The position numbers and the translations under genes are program-made. A model generated the notes under the pieces. It did no database searches. It saw nothing but the letters and a program-made list of their open reading frames with translations, and was not told the DNA's origin. Shown here piece after piece: positions 48,636 to 58,018 of a DNA stretch of 64,000 nt (position 1 is its first letter; each line of letters starts with the position of its first letter). This stretch comes from Enterococcus innesii (GTDB lineage Bacteria > Bacillota > Bacilli > Lactobacillales > Enterococcaceae): contig JAHHEN010000004.1 in the NCBI GenBank assembly GCA_018982785.1, positions 315,001-379,000 on the forward strand. The letters run 5' to 3'.

Positions 48636-50144
48636 TTATAGTGTCACGCCATTTTTAAAGATGGCGATCTCACGAACGTTGTTGGCTTCATTACGCGTCG
48701 GTTTTCCACTGGCAGTATCGATGATCGCTTGAATAAAGTCTTCCAGCACGACCTCCATCGGCTCTTCCAACAAGCGACCGGCGTTGAAATCCATCCAGTG
48801 GGGTTTCTTATGGTAAATCTCTTGATTCGTGGCAACTTTCATGGTCGGCACATAGGCACCAAATGGCGTGCCGCGACCCGTGGTAAATAAGACGAGTTGG
48901 CAATCGGCAGAAGCCAGTGCAGAAGCGGCAACAAGGTCGTTTCCTGGACCTTCCAGCAGGCTCAAGCCTGGCTTACGGAGTTTCTCCCCATATTTTAAGA
49001 CATCGACGACAGCGGAAGTCCCAGATTTTTGGGTACAGCCTAATGACTTATCTTCTAGTGTTGTGATGCCGCCTGCCTTATTGCCAGGAGAAGGATTTTC
49101 ATAGACCGGTTCACCGTAAGCAAGAAAATAATCTTTAAAGTCGTTGATTAGATGGAGGATTTTTTCAAAGGTTGCTTCATCTTGTGCACGCGCCATCAAG
49201 ACTTGTTCAGCGCCAAACATTTCGGGTACTTCCGTCAAGACCGTACTGCCACCTTGAGAAACTAAAAAGTCAGAAAATGCCCCCAACAAAGGGTTGGCGG
49301 TGATCCCAGAAAACCCGTCGGACCCCCACATTTTAACCCGATCTTTAGCTCACTCAAGGGAACGGCTTCTCGTTGATCCTCTTTTGCTGCTTCCAGTAAT
49401 TCTTCTAATAAGCTTTCGCCGACCGCAATTTCATCGTCGCTTTCCTGTGCCACCATAAATTTGACGCGCTTTGGATCGTAGTCACCCAGGTTTTTCTTAA
49501 ACTCGGGAACGGTGTTGTTCTCACAACCTAAGCCAAAGACCAAGACGCCACCGGCATTTGGATGATGCACCGCATCAATTAAAATTTGACGAGTGTTTTG
49601 ATGATCTTGGCCTAACTGGGAGCAGCCGTAGGGATGTTTAAGGATCGTAATATGATCAAACGTGCCAAGATCTGGATGATTCTTCTTGAAGTTTTCAACA
49701 ATGATCTCTGCGATGCCATTGATGCAACCAACTGTTGGTACGATCAGTAAATCATTCCGAATCCCAACTTTGCCATTCGCCCGACGGTACCCTTGGAACG
49801 TCGCAGCCCTTTTGGATAACGGACGGGATGCAAATCGGGGGCATAGGTGTATGCTAAGGTACCAGAAAGGTTGGTTTTGACATTGTGGGTATGCAACCAT
49901 TGGCCGGTTTTAACGTTAGCTAAGAGATGTCCAATGGGATAGCCGTATTTGATCACGTCTTGTGATTGTGCTAGATCTTTGAGGGCGATTTTGTGTCCTT
50001 GCGGAATATCCTCAAAAGGGTGATCGTTTGGCCTTCAAATGCAAGGGTCGTTTTAGCAGCTAGTGGTTTTAATGCGACTGCGACATTGTCTTTAGGGTGC
50101 AATTTCAATAGTTGCGCGGGCGTTTCTGTTAATGTGGTGGACAT
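48636..50144 (-). pseudogene. uxaA: Altronate dehydratase UxaA, three frameshifts
   Basis: 503 residues when corrected; dehydrates D-altronate to KDG. N-terminal SAF-like domain ('HPKDNVAVALKPL', 'GHKIALKDLAQ', 'THNVKTNL'), then the large UxaA domain ('GYRRANGKVGIRNDLLIVPTVGC', 'HPYGCSQLGQDHQNT', 'GLGCENN', 'LKCGGSDGFSGITANP', 'TGRGTPFGAYVPT'). Breaks lie at A4 50014-50017, AA 49797-49798 and C5 49323-49327 (plus-strand letters); each is mended by one added base. ATG 50144 follows AAAGGAGA. The repeated homopolymer losses argue for sequencing error. Confidence 0.9.
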
Positions 50145-50156
50145 AAAGATTCTCCT

Positions 50157-51560
50157 TTATTTCAAACTTGGCTCAGGGGTGTCAATCGACGCAAGTAACT
50201 GGCGTGGTCCGTCTTGTTTTAGACATGTGCACATTTCATTGATCGTCTCTGTCATGAAGCTCAGGTCTGCATGCCAAAGTTGCTCATTTTTTAATAGAGT
50301 GGCGATCTGTTCTTCTGCTGGTAATTGTTTCACTTGCTGAAATATGGTTGTCACTAGCTCATCATCTTGAAAGGGTCTTGTGAGATAGAAAGTCAGTAAC
50401 CCTGCCAATGCGGCAGTGATTCGTTTTGGTACCTGCTGGTTTTGTTGGACATAACGAGTTAAGACTGGTTGAAGACGCGCACGGAATTTTGAAACACTGT
50501 TTAAAGCGATCGATTGCAGCTGATGCTTCACATAAGGATTTCTGAAGCGTTCTTTGATTTGTTCCGCATAAGCTGTAAGCTGTGCTTTAGGCAAATCAAG
50601 CATTGGAATCAACTCTTCCTGAAAAAGACCATCCAAAAAGGCTGCAAAATCACGGTCGTTCATTACTTCTTCAACCGTTTCTAAACTAGCTAAAAGACCA
50701 AGTGGAACCATCGCCGTATGAGGACCATTTAATAAATGTACTTTTTGTTCACGGTAAGGGGTCATATCTTCTGTCACGATCACATTCAACCCAGCTTCTT
50801 GCAAGGGGAGCTTTTCAGCTACGCCGCTTCCTTCGATCACCCATAACATAAAGGGTTCTGCAGTGACCATTACGGCATCCTCATAGCCAAGAATCTCTTG
50901 GTATTGTGCCACTTTGTCGCGAGGATATCCTGGAACGATCCGATCGACTAAGCTACAGCAGAAGGTGTTTTCTTTTTCTAACCAGTTGACGAAGTCTGAC
51001 TCCAAAGACCATAATGCGGCATATTGTAAGACGATCTCTTTTAATTTTTCCCCATTCCGATCGACCAATTCGCAAGGAATGATCAAAAATCCCGGTTTTT
51101 GTCGTTGAAAACGACGATACAAAAGGGCGGTCAGTTTTGCAGGAAAACTGTGGGGAGGGGTATCGTGCAAGGAATCCTCTGGGTGAAACGCAATACCTGC
51201 TTCCGTCGTATTAGAAACGATGATCTCGAGTTGCTCATCTTCGGCTAAAGCAAGATAGTCTTCCCATTGCTGATAAGGATTTAACACTTGATCGATAGTG
51301 GAGACGACTTCAAATGTTTGAGATAAAGCGCCATCGACAAGTCCTTCTAAGATAACAGTGTAGAGATTTTCTTGTTGTGCCAACAGCTCTTTCAAGCCGT
51401 GATCGATCGGCTGTACCACAACGGCACTGCCGTTAAAAAGACCTTGCTTGTTCATTTGCTGCAGCTGCCAGTTAAAAAAGCCCCGCATAAAATTGCCTTC
51501 CCCGAATTGAATTACTCGGGCTGGATAAGTTTGATGGGTTTGTTCGGTAATTTTTTTCAT
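50157..51560 (-). CDS. uxaB: Tagaturonate reductase UxaB
   Basis: 467-residue mannitol-dehydrogenase-family oxidoreductase reducing tagaturonate to altronate with NADH. N-terminal dinucleotide region 'ARVIQFGEGNFMRGFFNWQL', the 'NTTEAGIAF' and 'FPAKLTALLYRRF' segments and the catalytic helix around 'KVHLLNGPHTAMVPLGLL' match UxaB. First gene of the minus-strand operon; a possible LacI operator lies 24 bases upstream. Confidence 0.93.
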   Translation of the reverse strand: MKKITEQTHQTYPARVIQFGEGNFMRGFFNWQLQQMNKQGLFNGSAVVVQPIDHGLKELLAQQENLYTVILEGLVDGALSQTFEVVSTIDQVLNPYQQWEDYLALAEDEQLEIIVSNTTEAGIAFHPEDSLHDTPPHSFPAKLTALLYRRFQRQKPGFLIIPCELVDRNGEKLKEIVLQYAALWSLESDFVNWLEKENTFCCSLVDRIVPGYPRDKVAQYQEILGYEDAVMVTAEPFMLWVIEGSGVAEKLPLQEAGLNVIVTEDMTPYREQKVHLLNGPHTAMVPLGLLASLETVEEVMNDRDFAAFLDGLFQEELIPMLDLPKAQLTAYAEQIKERFRNPYVKHQLQSIALNSVSKFRARLQPVLTRYVQQNQQVPKRITAALAGLLTFYLTRPFQDDELVTTIFQQVKQLPAEEQIATLLKNEQLWHADLSFMTETINEMCTCLKQDGPRQLLASIDTPEPSLK

Positions 51561-51583
51561 AGAATCCTCCTTAAAAAATAGTT

Positions 51584-51603
51584 ATGCACACGTTAACATT
51601 TTT
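51584..51603. promoter_or_regulatory. Candidate LacI operator before uxaB
   Basis: ATGCACACGTTAACATTTTT; the first 10 bases and the CATTTTT tail recur at 52681. The core TGTTAACGTGTGCA (minus strand) has the central CG of LacI-family sites. Confidence 0.55.
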
Positions 51604-51630
51604 GCGTAAGCACTCTTGAAAACAAGAGGC

Positions 51631-52611
51631 TTACAGCGATTGACGAATGATTAACGAGGTATCAAAGAAATGTTGTTTCTCAACTACTTGATTGGCAAAT
51701 GCTTGCAACAGCAGAGTTGCTGCCAATTGACTCATTTCATAAACTGGTTTGCGGATCGTTGTTAATGGGGGATACGTATAGGGAGAAAAAGAACTATCAT
51801 CAAAACCGATGATACCGATCTCCTCTGGGATCTTTCGTCCTGCTTGATGACAGGCATTGATCGCACCGATCGCCATATCATCATTGGCGCAAAAAATCAC
51901 TTCAGGTGGTTCAGGTAAAGCGAGTAGTTGCTGGGCACCCAGCTGACCACTTTCCAAAGAGTAGTCGCCAGCTACGAAGTATTCTTTCGGGCAGACAAGC
52001 TGCTTTTCTTGAATCGCTTTCATAAATCCTTTACGACGCTCTCTAGCGGAACCAAAGGAAGCGATCCCTTCAATCATGGCGATCTTTCGAAAGCCTTGTT
52101 CAAGCACATAGGTGATCATTTGATAGACCCCTTGGGCATCATTACTAGTGACATTCATCAAGGTTGCATCCTGCAATTGACGATTCAAAACGACGATGGG
52201 AATGTTTTTCTTTGAAAGAGCAGCAATAAAGCCGTCATCCCGATCACTTTGACTCATCACGATCGCTCCATCTAAACGATTCGGCTCTTCATCAAATGTA
52301 TCGGATTGCAATAATTCATGAACCGCTAAAGTATATTCGGATGGTAGGGTATCACTGATTCCTTTGATCACTTCGACTAAAAAGCTATCGGAAGTACCAA
52401 TGGATAGATGAGAAAAATAAAGACCAATGATATAGGATTTTTGATTCACCAGACTTTTGGCATTGACATTGGGCACATAGTGTAAAGATTCAGCGATGGC
52501 TGCGATCTTCTTTTTTGTTTCTGGCTTAATTAATGGGCTATCGTTTAACGCACGAGAAACAGTTGTATGTGAAACACCAGCGACTTTGGCGATATCTTTG
52601 ATCGTGACCAT
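51631..52611 (-). CDS. LacI family transcriptional regulator of the galacturonate genes
   Basis: 326 residues: HTH 'VTIKDIAKVAGVSHTTVSRALND' with hinge helix 'LHYVPNVNAKSLVN', then a full sugar-binding-type domain. It lies between uxaB (same strand, downstream) and the divergent AraC gene. Matching ATGCACACGT elements lie on both sides, before uxaB and in the lacI-araC gap, so it is the likely repressor of the uxa operon and of itself. No enzyme domain; effector (galacturonate, tagaturonate or KDG) unknown. Confidence 0.9.
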   Translation of the reverse strand: MVTIKDIAKVAGVSHTTVSRALNDSPLIKPETKKKIAAIAESLHYVPNVNAKSLVNQKSYIIGLYFSHLSIGTSDSFLVEVIKGISDTLPSEYTLAVHELLQSDTFDEEPNRLDGAIVMSQSDRDDGFIAALSKKNIPIVVLNRQLQDATLMNVTSNDAQGVYQMITYVLEQGFRKIAMIEGIASFGSARERRKGFMKAIQEKQLVCPKEYFVAGDYSLESGQLGAQQLLALPEPPEVIFCANDDMAIGAINACHQAGRKIPEEIGIIGFDDSSFSPYTYPPLTTIRKPVYEMSQLAATLLLQAFANQVVEKQHFFDTSLIIRQSL

Positions 52612-52680
52612 AGAAAACCTTCTTCCTTTTTGCTTGATTCAAGCATAGCTTGTTCCCACGAGAATGTCAATACACCAAGG

Positions 52681-52701
52681 ATGCACACGTGAAACATTTT
52701 T
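52681..52701. promoter_or_regulatory. Candidate LacI operator in the lacI-araC gap
   Basis: Begins ATGCACACGTGAAACATTTT, sharing the first 10 bases and the CATTTTT tail with the site before uxaB. Positioned to affect both divergent genes. Confidence 0.5.
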
Positions 52702-52773
52702 CAAAATAACATAGGAACTTTTTCTGGGATGTGCTAGTATAAAAGGAGATAGTTAGGTAATGGGAGGGAGTCT

Positions 52774-54987
52774 ATGAAATTCTTTTTAAGCTATCATCAA
52801 ACGTCCAACTTGTTCTATAAAATTTTCATTTGGGTCTCTTTGATTGGTAGCGCTTTAATTGTCGGCTTTAGTGGAGTCATTTATCATCGAACGTATCAAA
52901 ACATTCAAGAAACCTTTTTGCAAAGTCAACATAATTTGGTCAACCAAGTCAAACAAAATCTGGATCAAAAAATTCAGATGGTGGAGTATGCCTTTTCTAC
53001 ATATAGCAGTACTCAAAGTTTTTCCGATACGATGGAACAGCCGTTTTCCGTGACGAATTATCGACAAGTGCGCGAGATCAATTCGCAACTGGCTTACATT
53101 GGTGTGATGGGGATCGAAAACGCCAGCTACCAATTGGTGAATTTGAATCAGCATTGGAAAATCGAAGAAGGCTCCTTAAAACAGATCGATGATACTGAAT
53201 TCGCTGCTTTTCAAGCGTTGATCGACAACCAACGCTACTTGTATTGGTTGCCAGAAGATGGCTATTTAAAAATGGTGATGACGCTGCCTGTGTTTCGACA
53301 GGAAACCACTGCTTTGGGGATTGCTGAAATCCAAGACCATACCATTGCGCAGTTGGTGGCAGATCATGACGATTCGTTTTTGAATATTTTTCATGCGGAT
53401 GGACAACTGCTTTTCGATAATGGTGAAGTGATCGATTCTGACTTACACGAAACAATGATCGCAGCTGCCCACGGCGATGGCATCTTCACTGACAAAGAAA
53501 ACAACAAGTATGTGGTCACACAATCGGATTACAATCAGTGGTATCATGTGATCCGTCTGGCGCCAGCCAGTGTTTCGCAAGCAATTCGTGAGTTAAGAAG
53601 CGGTTTGATCGTGATTGGTAGTCTATTGATTTTCCTGTTTTTATTAGTATCTTATCGCATTGCGATCGTGGCTACTTCACCCATCAATCGGATCGGAGAG
53701 CTTTTAAAGCCCAAAAAACAAGGTCAAAAATTAGAAGTCAATCAATTGATTTCCGATATCGACCAAGTCTTGCATCAAAACCATGATCTTGCTGTTAAAG
53801 TTGAACACCAAAAGCCCGAGTTAGAATCTTTGTTTTTATTAAACTTGTTTCGCGGCTGTATCTCAGAAGCAGATATTCACTTAAAACTGTCACAATTTGG
53901 GTATGAAGTACCCGAAACGGAACACTTTGCCGTATTACTGATTCAAATCGATGATTTGTGTGGGCGAGAAACAGCGACCAGTGATATTTTCTTGCTTGCC
54001 ATTGAGAATCTCGTTTCTGAGATCATTCCGGCGAATTTGCGTTTTCAGCCAATCATCTCTAGTCAAGAAACCCAAGGAACGATTTTAAAACTTCCGAAAA
54101 CGATTGATCAAAAACAAGTATTGACCTATTGTCAAAAGATCCATCAAGCGGCAAAAGACTATTTAAGAATTAAAATAAGTTGTGGGGTCTCACAATCCTA
54201 CGACCGCCTCGTAGAAACCAAACTAGCGGTTGATAACGCCAAAGAAGCCTTGCACTATCGAATGAATTTAGGGGAAGAAGTCATTATCTTTTTTGACGAC
54301 ATTGCGGCACAATTGGACAATAACGCGATCGTTCAATACCCTAGAGAAGCAGAAAGTACCTTTTTGGATGCGATGCGTAGTGGGGAGCTAGCGACCATCA
54401 AAGCGAGTTACACGGAAGTTGTACGAGAAATCATCCATGAAAATAAAAATCCGTTGACGATTGAAAGCGCCTTGTTTAAGTTGATCAACAGTATCGTTCA
54501 GCTAGGGCAACTCTTAGGAGCAGATCATACCAGCTTGCAAAATAGTCGTAAAGTTTATCAATCCGTGCTCAACCAAACCAGCTTAGTCAAAGTTGAGCAA
54601 AGCATCTATCAAGAGTTAGTTTTACCTATCGTTGAAACGACACAAGCCAAAACAGATCGAGAAATTCGCTCCTTGTCTGAAAAGATGGTCTTGATCGTAC
54701 ACCAACAATACGATCAGGATCTTTCCTTAGATAGCATTGCTGAACAGCTGCATTATAATGCCAATTACTTAAGTAATGTGTTTAAAAAGGAATTATCCAT
54801 CAATTTTGCCGATTACTTACAAAACTATCGGTTGCGAATCGCCAAAAAATGGTTGCGGGAAACGGATATGACGATCAAGGAAATCGCAGCCAACCTTCAA
54901 TATACCAACTCTCAAAACTTCATTCGCTTTTTCAAAAAAAAAGAACAGATGACGCCCGGAGAGTATCGCAAACGTTCCAAAGAATAA
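52774..54987 (+). CDS. Membrane-bound AraC family regulator with extracellular sensor
   Basis: 737 residues. Helix 1 (about 15-38), an extracellular Cache-like domain (about 40-270), helix 2 (about 275-297, 'LIVIGSLLIFLFLLVSYRIAIV'), a linker and GGDEF-like fold remnant (about 370-500, 'HFAVLLIQIDDL'), then a C-terminal AraC DNA-binding domain (about 640-735, 'LSLDSIAEQLHYNANYLSNVFKKE', 'TIKEIAANLQYTNSQNFIRFFKK'). This one-component design (YtdP/YesS-like) senses sugars outside and activates pectin genes. It lies 60 bases from the divergent ABC permease locus, its likely target. Confidence 0.88.
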   Translation: MKFFLSYHQTSNLFYKIFIWVSLIGSALIVGFSGVIYHRTYQNIQETFLQSQHNLVNQVKQNLDQKIQMVEYAFSTYSSTQSFSDTMEQPFSVTNYRQVREINSQLAYIGVMGIENASYQLVNLNQHWKIEEGSLKQIDDTEFAAFQALIDNQRYLYWLPEDGYLKMVMTLPVFRQETTALGIAEIQDHTIAQLVADHDDSFLNIFHADGQLLFDNGEVIDSDLHETMIAAAHGDGIFTDKENNKYVVTQSDYNQWYHVIRLAPASVSQAIRELRSGLIVIGSLLIFLFLLVSYRIAIVATSPINRIGELLKPKKQGQKLEVNQLISDIDQVLHQNHDLAVKVEHQKPELESLFLLNLFRGCISEADIHLKLSQFGYEVPETEHFAVLLIQIDDLCGRETATSDIFLLAIENLVSEIIPANLRFQPIISSQETQGTILKLPKTIDQKQVLTYCQKIHQAAKDYLRIKISCGVSQSYDRLVETKLAVDNAKEALHYRMNLGEEVIIFFDDIAAQLDNNAIVQYPREAESTFLDAMRSGELATIKASYTEVVREIIHENKNPLTIESALFKLINSIVQLGQLLGADHTSLQNSRKVYQSVLNQTSLVKVEQSIYQELVLPIVETTQAKTDREIRSLSEKMVLIVHQQYDQDLSLDSIAEQLHYNANYLSNVFKKELSINFADYLQNYRLRIAKKWLRETDMTIKEIAANLQYTNSQNFIRFFKKKEQMTPGEYRKRSKE

Positions 54988-54990
54988 AAG

Positions 54991-55031
54991 AAAAACGCGC
55001 TTTTTGATTAACGATCAAAAAGCGCGTTTTT
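54991..55031. terminator. Bidirectional terminator, araC / YtcP-like gene
   Basis: 18-bp perfect stem AAAAACGCGCTTTTTGAT / ATCAAAAAGCGCGTTTTT with a 5-base loop, serving both convergent genes. Confidence 0.9.
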
Positions 55032-55047
55032 CTTGGCTGCCTGTTGG

Positions 55048-55933
55048 TTACCCTTTGACGGAACCAACCATTGCCCCTTTCACGAAATACTTCTGAACAA
55101 ATGGATAGGCGATCAACATTGGCAGCGTCGCAACGACGATCACGGCCATTTTTACGGATTGTGCTGGGGGACAACATCGACACTCGCGGCATCGGCGTTC
55201 ATCCCGCTGGAGACGATCACGATTTGTCGAAGGAGCACTTGGATCGGCCATTTCGCTGAATCATTGATGTACAAAATCGCTGATTGATAAGTATTCCAAT
55301 AACTAACAGTGTAGAACAAAGAGATCGTCGCAATCGATGGTAAGGAAAGGGGTAAGATGATACGGAAAAAGACGCCCCAATCAGAGCAACCATCCATTTT
55401 TGCGGATTCTTCTAAACTATCAGGAATTCCTTGGAAAAAGTTTCTCATAATGATCATATTATATGCACTGATCGCACTCGGTAAGATCAGTGCCCAGAGA
55501 GAATCGATCAAGCCGAGGCTTTGTACCAAAATAAAACTTGGGATCATCCCACCGCTAAACAACATGGTAAATACGACAATAAAGTTGAAGATGCCGCGTC
55601 CATGCAAATATTTTCTTGAAAGAGCATAGGCCATAAAAGAGGTCAAGATCATTGAAAGAACTGTTCCGACGATGGTCACAAAAGGGAAACACCAATACTG
55701 GTAAAAATCGTGGGTGTCGAGAGAATATACCGGTAAGCATTTAAGCTAAATTCACGAGGGATAATGATAAATGTTCGTGTTGCGATCTCAGAAGAAGAAG
55801 CAAAGGAGCTTCCGAGAATGTTTAGAAAAGGTAAGAGACACGTTAAGGTGAAGAGTAGTAGAAAGCCAATAATAAATCCTTGAACGACCCGTTCACTTTT
55901 CGGGCGGTTCGTTTTTTTCAGGGTTTGTTGCAT
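55048..55933 (-). pseudogene. ABC oligosaccharide permease, YtcP/LplC-like, two frameshifts
   Basis: 295 residues when corrected. Six helices, EAA loop 'EESAKMDGCSDWGVFFRIILPLSLP' and C-terminal 'FVQKYFVKGAMVGSVKG' as in YtcP. Breaks are at A4 55680-55683 (one more base gives GVSLFVTIVGTVL) and G5 55166-55170 (gives VDVVPPAQSVKMAV), plus-strand letters. ATG 55933 follows GGAGGT. It is transcribed away from its presumed partner permease at 56193, and no solute-binding protein lies beside it. Confidence 0.85.
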
Positions 55934-55995
55934 AGAAAAAACCTCCATCTTTTTTTACTTAAATAGGTACTTCCAACGTATCATGAGGCGGGGAC

Positions 55996-56135
55996 AACGT
56001 ATATAATCACTTTTACATGTTAAAAAAATCACAATCATGACAAACGTTGGTAAATCAAGGATTATCCAATTCGACTGCGAGATAATCCTAAAAAATGTAT
56101 GCCTTTTCAAAGCTGAGAAAATGATTATATACGTT
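55996..56135. promoter_or_regulatory. Symmetric divergent promoter region of the ABC permeases
   Basis: AACGTATATAATCA (55996-56009) recurs exactly in inverted orientation at 56135-56122. Each copy contains TATAAT with no clear -35. Between them AGGATTATC / GATAATCCT (56058-56066, 56081-56089) forms another palindrome. The layout suggests activator-dependent promoters, perhaps for the AraC protein. Confidence 0.55.
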
Positions 56136-56192
56136 ATCTTTTTTTCACGCTACCATGGGACTATCAAATCAAAAAAATTCGGAGGAACAAGT

Positions 56193-57179
56193 ATGGAAAC
56201 AAAAGTTGATAATTACTTCTCACCACTAAATGAAGAAGAACAGCGGCTGCGGCTGAAAAAGAAAAAATGGGCGCAAATCAGAAAAAATCGTGCCCTCTAT
56301 ATTATGGTATTGCCGGGGATTTTATATTTTCTTATTTTCCGTTACATACCGATGGGCGGGTTAGTCATCGCTTTTCAAGACTACCAACCATTCTTGGGGA
56401 TCCTAGGAAGCCCCTTTGTTGGCTTCACTCATTTTATTCGGCTCTTTACTGAAGATACTTTTGTGATGTTGATGCGCAATACATTGATCATGTTCTTCTT
56501 AAATATCACGATTTCCTTCCCTTTTCCTATAGTATTGGCACTTATGCTAAATGAAGTAAACAATCGCCGTTTGAAAAAAGGGATTCAAACCATCATTTAT
56601 TTGCCTCATTTTATGTCGTGGGTCATCGTTGTTTCCATCTTCTATGTTTTATTAACGACAGAAGGTGGTGTGATCAATAACATGATCGAAAGTCTTGGTG
56701 GCGAACGTATCCCGTTTCTAACAAGTCGCACGTGGTTGCGTCCAATGTACATTTTCCAAGACCTTTGGAAAGGTGCCGGTTGGGGGACGATCGTTTATCT
56801 AGCCGCTATTACCAATGTTGATGAACAGCTTTATGAAGCGGCGGATATGGATGGGGCTGGCAAGCTACGAAAAATGTGGCATATCACATTGCCTTGTATT
56901 CGTCCGACGATCGTAACCTTATTGATTTTAAAGATCGGTTCAATCTTAGATATGGGCTTTGAGCATATGTTCTTGTTGATGAACTCAATGAACCGTGAGG
57001 TTGCCCAAATCTTTGATACCTTTGTCTATACCGCCGGGATTCAAAATGGTCAATTGAGTTACTCGACAGCTGTTGGGCTGTTTAAAGGACTTGTTGGCTT
57101 GATTCTTGTCATCTTTGCCAATCGTTTGGCGAAAAAATTGGTGAAGACGGGATTTATTAAGAAAGAAGGGATCACATGA
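56193..57179 (+). CDS. ABC oligosaccharide permease, LplB/YteP-like
   Basis: 328-residue six-helix permease. 'RYIPMGGLVIAFQDYQPFLGI' is the LplB/YteP signature and 'YEAADMDGAGKLRKMWHITLPCI' the EAA loop. ATG 56193 follows GGAGGAAC; upstream in-frame codons lie in the promoter region. It overlaps the next gene by 4 bases. By position it imports oligogalacturonides or rhamnogalacturonan fragments; the ATPase and binding protein must be elsewhere. Confidence 0.9.
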   Translation: METKVDNYFSPLNEEEQRLRLKKKKWAQIRKNRALYIMVLPGILYFLIFRYIPMGGLVIAFQDYQPFLGILGSPFVGFTHFIRLFTEDTFVMLMRNTLIMFFLNITISFPFPIVLALMLNEVNNRRLKKGIQTIIYLPHFMSWVIVVSIFYVLLTTEGGVINNMIESLGGERIPFLTSRTWLRPMYIFQDLWKGAGWGTIVYLAAITNVDEQLYEAADMDGAGKLRKMWHITLPCIRPTIVTLLILKIGSILDMGFEHMFLLMNSMNREVAQIFDTFVYTAGIQNGQLSYSTAVGLFKGLVGLILVIFANRLAKKLVKTGFIKKEGIT

Positions 57180-57853
57180 CGATCGAAAAGATCACGAAAA
57201 TCAACGAAGGATTACTCGCATTTTTGACGCTGATCGCCCTTCACTTTCTTTGGCTCAGTGTGACTCTCCTGGGAGGCATCCTCTTTGGCATTGGCCCTGC
57301 GTCGTATGCCATGATGAAATATTATGATCGCTGGCTTCGTCTTCATGAACGACCGCCTTTGATCAAAAGTTTTTTCTACTATAGTAAAGAACGGTTCCGG
57401 CAATCGGTGCTAATCAGTTGGTTGTTTTTGATTATCGCAGCAATCGTGATCACCAATATATTTGCGCCATTTCCATGGTTTATCCAAGTGGCGAATGTCC
57501 TCTTTTTGATTGCGTTTCTCTTTTTATTCATGCACGTGTATACCGTCATGGCAGCCACCAACTTTGTGACCGTGTTTGAGATCCTGCGGGGGAGTGCGTT
57601 ATTAGGTTTAGGCTATCTGCATTATTCGATCATAAGTTGGACGATTTTGATCGTTGGCTATTTAGTCCTGGGCAGTTATTTCTTGATCGGCCTCTTTTTG
57701 ATGGGTAGTAGCTTAGTTGGTGGTGTTTTTGCCCTTGCTGGTAAAAAAATTCTTCAAGATATCCACCCAATTGAAACAGATCAGGTGGTTTCAAAAACGG
57801 CATCGACTACGGAGCAAACCGTTGCCAGTAAAGGAGATGAGGTCATTATCTAA
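57176..57853 (+). CDS. YesL-like (DUF624) membrane protein
   Basis: 225 residues, five to six helices, start 'FLTLIALHFLWLSVTLLGGILFGIGPASYAMMKYYDRW' typical of DUF624. ATGA overlap with the permease gene. The family is found with pectin and xylan importers; role unknown. A Ser/Thr/Lys-rich cytoplasmic tail ends it. Downstream, 57854-58018 holds no terminator I can recognise, so read-through into the GH105 operon is possible. Confidence 0.85.
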   Translation: MTIEKITKINEGLLAFLTLIALHFLWLSVTLLGGILFGIGPASYAMMKYYDRWLRLHERPPLIKSFFYYSKERFRQSVLISWLFLIIAAIVITNIFAPFPWFIQVANVLFLIAFLFLFMHVYTVMAATNFVTVFEILRGSALLGLGYLHYSIISWTILIVGYLVLGSYFLIGLFLMGSSLVGGVFALAGKKILQDIHPIETDQVVSKTASTTEQTVASKGDEVII

Positions 57854-58018
57854 AGAAAACGGCTCAAAGACTTTTACTGGTTCGTGAACAAAACGGTCAC
57901 TAGAGAACACCTGGAAATAGCAAAACAAGCTGAACCCTCATGAAATACAGCCAGTAAAACAGATTCATTGAAACAGCTCTATGAATTGAGGAGACTACAA
58001 TAAAAGGAAGTATCGTAC

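Noticed and set aside
56037-56192. An extended N terminus for the permease at 56193
   Set aside because: The extra 52 codons lie in the repeat-rich promoter region and lack a ribosome site; GGAGGAAC precedes 56193.
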